Shown: positions 50,801-60,205, counted from the stretch's first letter. The stretch: DNA of 64,000 nucleotides from Phoronis australis (GCA_002633005.1 NMRA01000218.1:376334-440333), one strand, 5' to 3'. Program-made: numbers and translations. Notes: generated by a model from the sequence alone, not told the origin.

Positions 50801-53800
50801 CAAAGTGGTGACAAGTTCACGCCATAACGTACATGTACATTTCACAAATCTGAGTTGTGTAACAACAAAAAATGTCGCCCAATTGAAGTTTGACTACAAA
50901 CTTCTTCACCTACATGTAATTTCGAAAAAATATCCAAGACCTTTCATCAAAAAAGCGACAGACATGCTTCGTCAAAAATGAAAATTCTCAACTGAGGAGC
51001 AACAGTATTGCCAGTCTGTCCAAAAAGAATCTGGTGCTGGTGCATCCTGGTTTCATAACACGGTACCGCTGTCAAACATTTTTCGAGAAATTTGATCGAC
51101 AAGCAAAAGTAACAAATTGACGGGCATTGAATTTCTCATCAAAAAGTTAAAAAACAGGGGATCCACGGCAGACAAACTCATCTGAAAATTGGCTGGTGAA
51201 TTTCCCCAATGTCACATAGTAAGCTGGGTCAGCTGGACTGGTTCTAATCACATTTCACTCTTAAAAGGGGGCCTGTTATCAACAGAGTGACTCACTAGGC
51301 CACATAGTGAGGGTACAGTTTTTTACCACATTATATCTAAATAAAAGGATTGAAAGCATTCATTTTCTTTTTTTGTATATGGACACCAATGGAAACTAAA
51401 AATCTGAATGGAGGAGTAAAAACTAGACTACCTAAGTATGTGGGTTCTTGAATTTTCAAAACTGGCCAAGAAACAGCGATTTTGTCAACAAAAACCCAAC
51501 TGTATCACTAATTCACAATAGAAACTGTGCCTGATAGAAGGTGCATAAAAACTGTCCTGGTCTAATGTTCTTCATTAAAGGGAAATATCAATGTTTCAGT
51601 TACTAGGTGCATAAAAGTCCTTTAATTCTAACGTCGGCGCATCAATGTTTTGGGGACTTGTGGTTGGTGTGAACAGTTAGCTTAGGTCCTGGATAAAAGC
51701 TAATGGCACTAATTATTATAATCTCCATCGATATAAATTGAAAAATTACCTGTATGCACTTTCTGGTGAGATTTCAGGTAGGACTGCTGTGAGAACATCC
51801 TGCCACAAGTGTCACATGAGAAGGGTGTGTCTGACGAATGAGTCACCAGATGTTTAGTTAGTGCGCTCAGCTGGCGGAATTTCTTCCCGCATACTCCACA
51901 CGGGTGAGGTCGGAGGTTCTGGTGGATCAGCAAGTGTTCCTTCAGTGACACGCTCGTCGCCAACTTCTGGTTACACTCTGGGCACTCGTACATTTTGATG
52001 CCTGATAATGCGGTGAGAGAAAGACTATCAGAGTTGTGAAACACTTCATGATCTCCAATCACATCATGCTCTTGTTTTCCATATTACTCATATATATATT
52101 ATTCATTTTCCACAAGTTTATATATTTTACATAAATAATTTGAGTTTACTGATGCAGTAGGGTATGCACAGCAAATTGATTAGTGTTTACATTTTCAAAT
52201 TCCAAGTCAGACTTTTCCATGGATGAGAATAATTGATGTCATTTGCAGGTTTTCCATTGTAAACAAGTAAGAGGGGACCTGCGAGTGTTTTTGGTATAGT
52301 CACAGGACTTGATATATGGTCAGACATGGTAAACAAATAAGAGGGAACCAGTGAGTATTTTTGGTACAGTCACAGGACTTGATATATGGTCAGACATGGT
52401 AAACAAGTAAGAGGGAACCAGTGAGTGTTTTTGGTAGCCAAAGGACTTGATATCTGGTCCGACATTTCATACCTTAGCCCTAGGCACAGATCAAGGTACA
52501 CTGTACGTGCCAGAAGCATTTCTATCTATGTGCCACAGTGACAATATTTTTCAATATCTTGAGTGTGTGTATTGAATGTCTTTCACTTTTTAAATTAATA
52601 GCTGATGTAAATTCCCTAACAGAAATTTAACAATAAACAAAATAACTCCCATACATTCTGGTGTATAGTACAAGATACCATCACCACAAAAAGCTTCTGG
52701 CAGATTAGGGAAAACCCAGAAATGTCAAAAAACAGTTCATTTATGAAAATTTATAGCATGAGAAAACACTGGATAGAGCAAGTTGAATAGTTGACATAGC
52801 ACCTGAGTGTAGAATTTGAACACATTGCTGAAACTTTGCCTTCATGACTGGCTGCAGTGGGGCCCAAGTCTAGTAGAACTGGGACAGTCGTTTTACAGCC
52901 AGTCTTTTGACACAGCCGGCTCCTTTAAATGGGCGACTGTGTTCTGGATTTTACATATAGTATTGTCTTGTGTTACCACATGTGGGTTTTGATTTAGTTG
53001 ATGCATTCCATTATACATGTCTAAAATGATAGCCAACACTCCAGTGATTGGTAAAAAGGGATAGAAAGACACAAAATCCTGGTTACCACCCAAAATGTGG
53101 CCTTTGCGCTAGTGAACAGGCTTTGAGCACCCGCAAAGTTCTACCAAGCAAAATGTCCAGCCTAGTGGACTTTGCAATGAGGTGTTTCGTGCAATGGGCC
53201 CCAACCACGTGGCCTACCCACGTCTGATGCACCACAAGACACCAAACCGCCTGCACTCTTCTATAATTTTAAATGGGTAGCTTTCTTGCTGACTTTGAGC
53301 ATGTGAACGGCATTTGAACTCTGGAAAATATTTACTATTAAAAATGCACAGCATTGTGGATAATGAATGCGTTAATGGCGTTTGAAGTCAGAACACGCTC
53401 TATGAACTAAAAGGACTCTGGGTTTGTGGATCTTGAATATCTGAATGGGATTTGAGCTGTGAAATTATACAGCTCTAACCTCTAAAATGTTAAGATTTGT
53501 GGACCTTGAGCAGGTGAACGGCATTTCAGATGAGAAACTACAGCCGCTATACCTACCAAAGTGTCCAGCTTTGTGGACCTTTAACATATTGTTGCTCCTG
53601 TATGCCTTAGTACAGCCAGCGATGTCACACTTGTATGGTCTCTCATTGCTATGAATCAACATGTGCGCTTTCAAATTTCCTGGAGTGAAGGACAAACTCA
53701 ATCTAGTTTTCTGTGACTACATAGTAGACTAGTTTTCAATATTACAGTGTTTTCATGAAGATTGACTGCACTAGGAACAATGGAACACTTTCAGTCAGAA

Positions 53801-56800
53801 CGTGCAGCAAAGTCCCGCAAGTGAGATCGCCGTGTTCTGTGTCTGTAGTCATTTTTTGTGAATAATTAGAATATAGTTTAGCAAAAATTCAACAAAAATG
53901 GTGTGTAAGACACAAATCCGCAGTGGCAGTAGACTTAAAGACGTGATTGGTTTACAAAGTTAACTCTCCATTTCCAGTAAAGTACTGCACACCTCCTTGT
54001 GTTTGGTTAGATGTACTTCTGTATCTTTAATTGTTGACAACAAATTTTGAAGTGACATTTTTATGCGTGTAATCAACTAAATAGGAAAGAAAAGTTAGGA
54101 GTCACAGGTGCTGTCCTTACTTCTTTGGACAGGAGAAAATATTCGTGTTACTAATTTTTAAAGCATCATCAAAAAAGTTCATTACAGAAAATGGCCACAG
54201 CATTCGCGCAGACAGCAACACTTCAAATATAGTAACTTGGAGATCCTGATCTCAAGCAATGATGGCCGTCACTTTTTGTCAAGTCCAGAAATAACTTCTA
54301 ATTTGAGTGGGGAAAAATATTGAGACCATGACTGTAAGTGGTCTGAATAAAAAGTTTACTTTTTGACATAATTTCACTAACAACACATTGTATTCTCACG
54401 ATTTGCCTTAACCTAATTGTCATTCTGTGATGTATAAGGAGGTAACAACATAGCTGGAAACTATGGAAACGAACAGTTCCAAAAAGCTACCTTTCTGACT
54501 AAACTTCTTTTTACACACTTCACAAGGATAAATCTTATCCAACAAAATCCCACTAGACTTCGATGGACGACCCCTTTTCAAGTTCTGACACCCTGCTGGT
54601 TTCAGTTTTGGTGCTCGAGAATGTGGTGTACCGGAAACTGTAGAGGGTGCAACATCACCTAACGATGATTGCTGTGTGATATCTTGGCCATGATCAAAGA
54701 TTTTGCGCGGACGTCCTGCAACAATGATAAGTTAAAATGTAAAACAGCACTGGCTTATCAAAAAGAATGACATGCAGAAAGTAAATTATGTCACTGTGAT
54801 TGAAATCAAATGCGAAGACAAAGTTCAACTGGGTTCTCAGCAAAAGTTATTTCACAATTTTTGTATCCTGAGTTATGCATCAACACAACTCTTATGTCAA
54901 GCTTGAAAAATATCACATGTATGGACTGCAAAATCAAATGATAATCAATTGACCAACAAAATCATTCTTGCAAGCCATTTCATTGTAGTTTTTATGTGGA
55001 ATTTCTCGTTCATACGGATGACGTTTTAGTACTTGCGTATGACTGTAGTTCTTGCAGACCATTCAGTGGTTCTGGGTTATGATTCAGAGTTCTTAGTGCA
55101 TAGGTTTACCTACTGTGATTGTAAAATCATCATTTGGCTCCAGTGCCCAATTGTATGAGTGCCCTCTTGGAAAGCAGTGCTGTCACTGAAGACGCCACCC
55201 TCATTTTAAACATTACGATAAATAAATACATGAAACAGACCCGACCTGCTAACAAAAGGGTTTTTTAAGTTGCGCATCGGTCTTGCATTGTCACACATGT
55301 ACCTGACTTTGCACTGATACAAGAAAATAAAGGTCAACAGTTGCACTTCACCTCTTTTCCCAGTTTTTATCAGTTTTTTGGCTTCTTCTTCAGGATCATA
55401 GTCTTCATCTGAATTGTCCTCACATTCATATCGGTCGGGGTCTCGATAATCCCTATTACGATTATAATCAAATTAATTAAAGCCATCTGTGGTAAGCCTG
55501 AAAGTTATGCAGCAGCACAGACTAGTCAATATAAACAACACAACATGAAAATCGGAAACCAGCAATTGGCACATGGTGACCATAAGGTATACAGCCACCT
55601 CAGGATAAACACATTTTTGGGCAATAAAAATGATTTGATATTATATAAATATGCAGATGAAACAATTTCTAAAATATCTGAAAGCAATCACCAAGAATAT
55701 TTTTAAAAACTTGCAAATGTGTAAACTTTGCTTTGAAAAAATGAACTTACATATTAAATTGCATGATATGATATATTGTTAACCTTGAAAACAAAGCGGG
55801 ACTGAGAAATATCCGATAAGCCAGGGACAATACAATCAAGGTGCTGAGATTACAATGAAGAGACTGAAGCTAAAAATAACTATTCCAAATTATAGTAAAA
55901 ATGGCCCCCAGGTGACAGGATACATTGAATCTGTCGGAAATGTGGGAAAATAAAATTGCCACTAGAGGGCACAGGTGTAGTCTGGTTGGTGTGAAATTCG
56001 AGGTTATTTATTACCATCCCTTAGGAACATATCAGCTAACTTTTACAAAGATCCTCCAAAGAGCTAAGAAGCTGCAGCCATGGGTTGGAAAAGAGACAAA
56101 ACTTCCACAACAAATCACCAGAAAATCAATGTCAGCAGTAGTCTTCTTATCAGGAACACATCTGAAAATTTTCATAATGATCCTTTGTGCAGTGTGGAAG
56201 ATAGAGAGTCTGGCGTCAAAAAATTAGGCAATGGCCAAAATTTTCTTGAAGTGCCCCAGGTGATGCAGAATACATCAAATCTGTCCAAAAACAGGAACAA
56301 AGTGTTGTCTCTTTATTAAAAACCTAATACTAAATATCACGAAGATCGGTCAAGAAACTCTAAAGCTACAGACTGAGGCAAACATAAACAATTAAAGTTG
56401 ACACCAGGTGGCAGAGAAGTTGCAGATCGGTCCAGAACTCATCAGTGTCTGTTGACAGCTTTATAGGAACACATCCATTTTATATCTCATTATGATTGTA
56501 CAGGGGGTTTGGGAAATACAACTGTGGACAGATGACGCGCAGACACTGAGGCCAGAAATAAAAGGAGATATAAAAATACCCAGTGACCTGTGAAGACAGA
56601 CCATTCAGAACTCCGCTCAGCAAAAACTTGATTGTCTCTTCCTTGACTTTGAAAATGTGGTCACAACTGTTAAATTTAAGGGCTGGGACTGGAGACGCCC
56701 ACTTTCATTTTAGTACAAACTATCAAGTAATTAAATGTTCTTTCTCAAGATATCGCAACAACATTTCTCCTTAAGTCAAAGCTTGATTTTCTCACTGTGA

Positions 56801-59603
56801 CCTTGAAAATGTTATCATTGAACTGATGCCTGGAGCTGCCGCATCTGAACAGGGGATTAAAGTAGGAACATATTTCAGCGCCAAAGTTTCTGTAATCAAA
56901 AAATATTTTTCTGGTATTGACCTTGAAAATGTCATGGTCACCAAAATCAACTGGTGCCCGGTGTGGCCCAAAAATACCCAAAAACAAAATATGAAAATAT
57001 GTACAGCTCCACTTCTGCAATACCAGAGCAGCAGTATTTTCCCCTTGGACACAAAATATGTACAGAATTCAAAGCTCCATTCTCGAGGCACCAACATTTT
57101 CCCAGGTTAAATGTGATTCTCTAGCCATAAACTTTAAAATGAGTTAAAAGTTGCCAAAATCGACTGGCGTCTAGAGTAGCCCCATCCACACACATTGGAA
57201 CAAAATATGAACACCATCAAGCTTCATTGATGACACATATTATGCCTTCAACAACATTGTAAGATCGGACATACGATCATGGATACTACTTCACCTACAT
57301 GTACCCGCTGTGCATCAATGCGTGTAGGTAGACAACGGCACAGAAAATGTTTATGCACTGCATTTTGGCTTTTTACCAACTAAAGATAAAATGCTTCATA
57401 GCCTCTGGACAATGAAAGATTTTTACTCAAACTGATGTAGCAAACAAGGTGAGTTTAGAGTTAAACAGTAACTGTTGCAGCTTTAAATTTTTGAGTAATT
57501 TGGGAAAATGTGCTTACCAGAACTTCTTCGGAATGACCCGCTTCCTAGCCGGTAATTTGCCCGACCGTCTTTCAATGTCATAGTCGTTGGCCTGAATCGC
57601 GATGCTGACCTTGCCCTCCCCCACTGGGTCACGTGACTCCGTCAATGAATCAGGCCATGCATGAACATACGATAAAAATGTCTCCCCTACAGCAGTTGTC
57701 GAAGCTGGAATCCATCACGATTTCATGAATATTTTGAAAAGAGTGAGACCAAAACCGAATACTTATAGCACAGAATAGGCGTCAGGAAAAATTTCAAAAT
57801 AATTAGGAACAGAGATATCTCTGATGAATATTCATACACAGACAAATCCACAAACCTGTAGTTTATATATGCTCTTGGTGTAAAATTAACATTTCCTAAG
57901 AGCGTAGCTCAGCACAACATATTCTATTTTATGGCAGTACTAGACATACGATAAATTAACTTGTGACACCTAGTGCACTCAAGCACAGGAATTCCAATAA
58001 ACAAGTAACTGGTTTGTGTTGATAACGGAAAATCAAGACTACAGTTTGGCACTTGTAGACATTGTTGAAGGGTTTGTCAGTTATTCGTCAACATCAAGCT
58101 CAAACAGATTGCCACAAGTAGTTTTCGCAGACAGCAATAGAGAAAAATAGGAAAAATTTAGCAAAAAATACATTTGTGTTGCAGTTTGACTAACAGTCAG
58201 TATAAGGTACAGCAAAACTACAGCAAAATCTTTCCAATTCAGGACACAATATGGCCAACCAGTAAAACTTAGGTGATCCAGGAAACATATGAAACACCTG
58301 GAAAAATGCTTTTCCATGCACATGTTTGTATAACAGCAACAACTAACATCACAGCACTTCATTGGTATCTGGTGTACACCAGGCATGGTGGGCACTTGGA
58401 TAATATTTTATCCATGCAGACTGGCTGGTTTGAACGTGGGGCTTTACCGTTGTCAGACTGGCACTCTCACCACTAACCCACTCAGTCAATAGTAATCCAG
58501 GGAAATTTGATATGTTCTTTTTTACCTAAAAAGGATCAGCACGCTATCGTTTGGTGGCTTGCTAGGCTGAATGAAGACATTGAAGAATAGGTCCACGTGC
58601 AAAGTTCCCATGACATTTTTTAAGTTCAGCTGGCTTCACTGTCAAATATGTGGATGTTATGCCATATGATGTTGTTTTGGCTATAAGGTTAACAGTGGCC
58701 GGTTGCATGAAACAGTCCTAAATAGGGATTAACCTAAGGTCCCTAAGTCTTTTTGCATATTTTTGTCTTCGTGGACTACCAGATGAAATATTTTTCTATC
58801 ATTTCATCTTTATTGTGAGCTCCTCTTTGATTAATTGCATTTTTTTAATACAAAAAACTGAGCCCAGAGTTCATGGGACACGAATAGGAACTCAGTCCTT
58901 AAAGTGGGAGTGTTGCATGAAAAGATTCATTATTTTCGATAATATTGAAAATTCAATGTATAGTAGAGTCCACTCTCGATTTGTAAGTCAAAAGTTGACT
59001 TAGTAATGAAATTGAAACAACAAAAGAAAGGCAATTGATGTTTTCACAAGTTCACAAATACACAGCAGACTTAGGGAACTTAGTTGAATCCCTATTTGGG
59101 ATGGCTTCATGCAACTGGACCCTGATATACCGTGTTAGTTGTTCTAAGAATGGTGGAACATCTGAAGTTGGGTGGAGAAATGACCGGCTGAAACGCCATG
59201 CCAGATAAATAGGCTACATGCTGGTATATACACCGATAACTTTCCTACAGCATGTTGAACTTACATCACCACCTCAAAGCAGTTTCGGGAAGTAATGTTA
59301 GAAGCCTATGAAAATGAATTTAAGAAAATTTTGGGAACCATTCTTCATCAGTGAAATTTTACCACATCCCTTCCGTGGACATAGACTTGAAACACAGAAT
59401 TCTGCTTGGAGCAAGTGAACATCTTTAGAAATCCCATACAAACCTTCAGCGTCTTTATGTTGCATCACGGCAGCACCCACATCAGTGCACATGTTGTCCA
59501 AACACTGGGCCTGAACACCAGAAATGTCTGAAGCAGGCAGAGATGTCGAGGAGCAAGATGTCACGCTGTTTCTTGTAGGTAGCGTAGTGGTCAGCGCGTC
59601 CAT
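41301..59603 (-). CDS. AT-hook / C2H2 zinc-finger transcription factor (11 coding exons, whole gene)
   Basis: Eleven minus-strand exons join with matching phases into one open frame of 2253 nt (750 codons plus stop) in the longest version. Seen in the product: Ser/Thr-rich start (1-55); basic stretch (about 100-115); acidic stretch (116-142); AT-hook cores GRP at about 150 and 198; eight C2H2 fingers at 214-234, 242-264, 272-292, 300-320, 328-348, 356-376, 384-404 and 412-433; then about 315 residues without fingers, acidic and rich in Val, Gln and Asn. The TGEKP-type linker occurs between fingers 5 and 6, with a TREKP variant between 6 and 7. Known for the family: tandem C2H2 fingers bind DNA and AT-hooks hold the minor groove of AT-rich DNA, so this is probably a nuclear DNA-binding regulator. 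ZBTB24 and PATZ1 also combine AT-hooks with fingers, but no BTB domain is encoded here. I cannot assign an orthologue. Confidence 0.9.
44138..44308 (-). CDS. Zinc-finger gene exon 11, Gln/Glu-containing C-terminal region
   Basis: The exon is 171 nt, 57 codons, phase 0 at both ends, between the acceptor TTCTTTGTAG and the donor GAG/GTAAAA. It encodes [17 protein letters not shown] and later [11 protein letters not shown], polar and acidic. Such stretches in transcription factors often act as activation or cofactor-binding regions, but that is inference. Confidence 0.85.
45898..46929 (+). mobile_element. RNase H ORF, probable 3' part of a non-LTR retrotransposon
   Basis: This 343-codon ORF is the longest in the window and lies antisense inside the intron between exons 10 and 11 of the zinc-finger gene. 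Residues 124-246 form a type I RNase H domain. All expected catalytic positions are seen: D130 in ATDGS, E170 in TRMEFEA, D196 in FATDSM, H233 in KPGHAS and D243 in NERADYLAG. In LINE elements this enzyme degrades the RNA strand of the cDNA hybrid. The first 120 residues and the last 95 are not assigned; the end ([11 protein letters not shown]) may be a remnant of the region after RNase H. A TGA codon sits directly before the ATG in frame, and no reverse transcriptase motifs were seen upstream. A truncated insertion is most likely; a domesticated RNase H gene is possible because the frame is undamaged. Confidence 0.75.
46958..47055 (+). repeat. Dispersed repeat E, copy 1 (downstream of the RNase H ORF)
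   Basis: Begins about 30 bases after the RNase H stop, with GCTTTCAAACCTTATAGTTAG, and contains ACCCTCACTATGTGAG and TAGCCCCCT. The reverse complement of 51262-51362 matches it block by block. Its position suggests it is the 3' untranslated tail of the retrotransposon, with the other copy a truncated insertion. Confidence 0.65.
47346..47488 (-). CDS. Zinc-finger gene exon 10, post-finger region
   Basis: The exon is 143 nt between the acceptor TTTTTACAG and the donor AAG/GTTAGC. It encodes [15 protein letters not shown] and then a helix-prone stretch ([18 protein letters not shown]) ending VYQLMQADK. Phase is 1 to 0 and the frame is unique. No known domain was recognised. Its position in the same strand, phase and spacing as the finger exons places it in this gene. 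Confidence 0.85.
47646..47877. repeat. Inverted-repeat element with tRNA-like arm
   Basis: Arms at 47646-47709 and 47819-47877 are reverse complements over about 60 bases (shared blocks: GGAACCCCAACTGGGAATC, GGTCTCTAGA, TGCCGG, TAGTGC). The left arm has a small insert, GATCCACAG, relative to the right. The central 110 bases are unique. It lies in the intron between exons 9 and 10. The shape is that of a foldback or miniature inverted-repeat element. Confidence 0.75.
47657..47735 (-). tRNA. tRNA-like sequence (pseudo-tRNA or SINE promoter), not a functional tRNA
   Basis: On the minus strand there is a good A box (TAGCTCAGTGGTGAGAGCA), an anticodon stem CTAGA/TCTAG around a seven-base loop CCGGCAT (nominal GGC, but C in place of the usual T33), and a B box-like GGATCGATTCC. 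The T stem and acceptor stem pair badly. It is therefore a tRNA-derived relic sitting in one arm of the inverted repeat. Confidence 0.55.
48141..48248. repeat. 108-bp hairpin element
   Basis: The left arm GGTAATGGTCTGCTATAATG, continuing GTGCCCAAATTTTGAGA, pairs with the right arm, whose reverse complement is GGCAATAGTCTGATATAACG, continuing GTGCCCGCATTTTGAGA. The 35-base arms flank a short loop. There is no coding content. It is likely a miniature inverted-repeat element in the intron between exons 9 and 10. Confidence 0.65.
49560..49790 (-). CDS. Zinc-finger gene exon 9, fingers 7 and 8; two possible donors
   Basis: The acceptor CTGCACAG precedes 49790. The exon encodes CDTCGARF...HMKEH and CQLCEDNF...HLYRKH (finger 8, H-X4-H), then [14 protein letters not shown]. 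Two phase-1 donors are present: AAAG/GTGGCA ends the exon at 49590, and AAAG/GCAAGT, a perfect GC-AG type donor, ends it at 49560. They differ by ten residues. Reading through both gives a stop at about 49456, so an unspliced or alternative end would encode a protein ending shortly after finger 8. Confidence 0.85.
50645..50728 (-). CDS. Zinc-finger gene exon 8, finger 6
   Basis: The exon is 84 nt, exactly one 28-codon finger repeat, phase 1 at both ends, between the acceptor TTGTTGTCAG and the consensus donor CTC/GTAAGT. It encodes [13 protein letters not shown] and HKTVH. The split codon at its 3' end reads Arg, so the next linker is TREKP in place of TGEKP. Confidence 0.95.
51262..51362 (-). 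repeat. Dispersed repeat E, copy 2
   Basis: On the minus strand this reads GCTTTCAATCCTTTTATTTAG, then ACCCTCACTATGTGG, and ends in AGGCCCCC, matching copy 1. It contains no coding sequence and lies in the intron between exons 7 and 8. Confidence 0.65.
51750..52001 (-). CDS. Zinc-finger gene exon 7, fingers 3 to 5
   Basis: The exon is 252 nt, exactly three 28-codon repeats, between the acceptor CATTATCAG and the donor CAG/GTAATT. It encodes CPECNQKL...[13 protein letters not shown]...HLVTH and CDTCGRMF...HQKVH. Finger 3 has Leu where the usual Phe sits. The exon ends HT-G in phase 1, and exon 8 continues the EKP linker. Confidence 0.95.
52259..52466. repeat. Minisatellite, 3 copies of a 70-bp unit
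   Basis: The block AAACAAGTAAGAGGG recurs at 52261, 52331 and 52401, exactly 70 bases apart. Each copy continues through GTTTTTGGTA and GGACTTGATATATGGTC. Copies 2 and 3 are almost identical, and copy 3 has a short deletion near its centre. It lies in the intron between exons 6 and 7. Confidence 0.9.
53557..53679 (-). CDS. Zinc-finger gene exon 6, second half of finger 1 and finger 2
   Basis: The acceptor is CACTCCAG before 53679 and the donor is TTTG/GTAGGT at 53557. After completing finger 1 it encodes finger 2, CDIAGC...HKAGH, with a C-X4-C spacing as found in TFIIIA/Gli-like fingers, unlike the C-X2-C of the others. The fingers join by SNERPYK. Both ends are phase 1. Confidence 0.9.
54491..54715 (-). 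CDS. Zinc-finger gene exon 5, two AT-hooks and first half of finger 1
   Basis: The exon is 225 nt, phase 1 at both ends. It opens with the rest of AT-hook 1 (RPRK after a split Gly), runs through a Ser/Thr/Pro linker and has a second hook, KRGRPSK. It closes with [11 protein letters not shown], the Cys pair of finger 1. The two His of that finger are in exon 6 ([10 protein letters not shown]). The join restores the standard C-X2-C-X12-H-X3-H spacing, which supports both splice sites. Confidence 0.9.
55352..55452 (-). CDS. Zinc-finger gene exon 4, acidic stretch and first half of AT-hook 1
   Basis: This 101-nt exon lies between the acceptor GTAATAG and the donor GAG/GTGAAG. It encodes a strongly acidic run ([18 protein letters not shown]) followed by KLIKTGKR. 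The Gly of the AT-hook core is completed by the first two bases of exon 5, so the intron cuts the hook exactly at its core. Acidic next to basic patches are common in chromatin-associated regulators, but a function is inferred only. Confidence 0.85.
55895..56490. repeat. Degenerate repeat with CAGGTG(A/G)CAG...AATCTGTCC core
   Basis: CCCCAGGTGACAGGATACA with ...AATCTGTC at 55906 recurs as CCCCAGGTGATGCAGAATACA with AATCTGTCC at 56254, and more weakly as CCAGGTGGCAGAG with ATCGGTCC at 56405. The spacing is about 350 then 150 bases. The phrase AGGAACA plus ATCTGAAAATTTTCATAATG lies between. Intron 3-4 of the zinc-finger gene. Overlapping short ORFs here are not supported as genes. Confidence 0.5.
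56625..57175. repeat. Degenerate tandem repeat with GACCTTGAAAATG core
   Basis: The core (G)ACTTTGAAAATGTGGTCA at about 56645 recurs as GACCTTGAAAATGTTATCA at 56801, GACCTTGAAAATGTCATGG at 56920 and AACTTTAAAATGAG at 57131. Each is followed within 30 bases by a GGGNCTGG / CTGGTGCCCG / CTGGCGTC block and a GCCC. The period is roughly 120-210 bases. The overlapping ORFs of about 90-100 codons on both strands are shadows of this repeat. Confidence 0.6.
57518..57704 (-). CDS. Zinc-finger gene exon 3, basic linker; two possible acceptors
   Basis: The donor CTG/GTAAGC is at 57518. Two in-phase acceptors exist: ATTCCAG before 57704 and CTGCTGTAG before 57686. They differ by 18 nt (six residues) and neither breaks the frame. 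The encoded part contains [16 protein letters not shown] and then [12 protein letters not shown], a basic run. The exon ends in phase 2, and exon 4 supplies the last base of the Trp codon. No family domain was recognised. Confidence 0.75.
58425..58493 (-). repeat. tRNA-derived SINE-like head
   Basis: On the minus strand a Pol III A box-like GTGGGTTAGTGGTGAGAG is followed about 30 bases later by a B box-like CGTTCAAACCAG. The anticodon arm does not fold, so this is no tRNA. It resembles the 5' head of a tRNA-derived SINE lying in the intron between exons 2 and 3, in the same orientation as the gene. The downstream body and tail could not be delimited. Confidence 0.5.
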
Positions 59604-59630
59604 TCCACGATGGATATCTACTTGAGAAAA
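59444..59630 (-). CDS. Zinc-finger gene exon 2, start codon and N-terminus
   Basis: The acceptor CACTTCAG precedes 59630 and the donor AAG/GTTTGT follows 59444. The ATG at 59603 has G at -3 and G at +4, a good initiation context, and gives [13 protein letters not shown], a Ser/Thr-rich leader with several Cys and no recognised domain. The frame is open back to the acceptor, so a start further upstream is possible, but exon 1 as modelled cannot supply one because its frame closes. The exon ends in phase 1, which fits both candidate acceptors of exon 3. Confidence 0.7.
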
Positions 59631-59894
59631 CTGAAGTGATTTGTAAACTTATCACTTCCAGTCTGGTTACATTTATGTAGAAAAATGGAAAATGTCGTTA
59701 CTAGGCTACATGACTTCAGAACATCATATCTCAGATAAGGACTTCTCCACAGCAAATTTTGACTTCACACTGATTCGAGTTTGAATTTTGTTGTGATGAG
59801 TTTGACTTACTTGTGTCAAGTTTGAAAACCTAGATGCAAAGGAGTATTGGGAGAACACGTGCTAGTAATTTCGTACGGTTATGCAAGACTATAG

Positions 59895-60205
59895 AAAAAT
59901 GGCCAAATCTGACAAACTTTAGAACACCATAACTCAGAAATGGGTGATTGGAGTCATATCAACCGTTCATACCATGCTTTATTCGCTGTTCTCCAAAACG
60001 CTGCCAAGAATTGTTTTTAAAATGCTCTGGACATTTTTGCATGAGGAGCTAAGAAAACAAAACAGCGCTTTTGAGATTTCAACTTCAACATATTGAACAC
60101 ATTTTGGTTATTAATGTTATTGATACCATTGATTTGTAGAGGAAGTACATTTCTTTTTTGCTAAATTCCACTAAAAAGTGATTATGTAACCCAAGTAATA
60201 CCAGT
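59895..60205 (+). repeat. Dispersed repeat C, copy 3
   Basis: Opens GGCCAAATCTGACAAACTTT and CATAACTCAGAAATGGG, has AATTGTTTTTAAAATGCTC and GCATGAGG, and ends TTTTTTGCTAAATTCCACTA. It lies in the first intron of the zinc-finger gene. Confidence 0.7.

Noticed and set aside
56745-57110. Three overlapping ORFs of 91-101 codons
   Set aside because: They lie in the degenerate GACCTTGAAAATG repeat, on both strands, without motifs.
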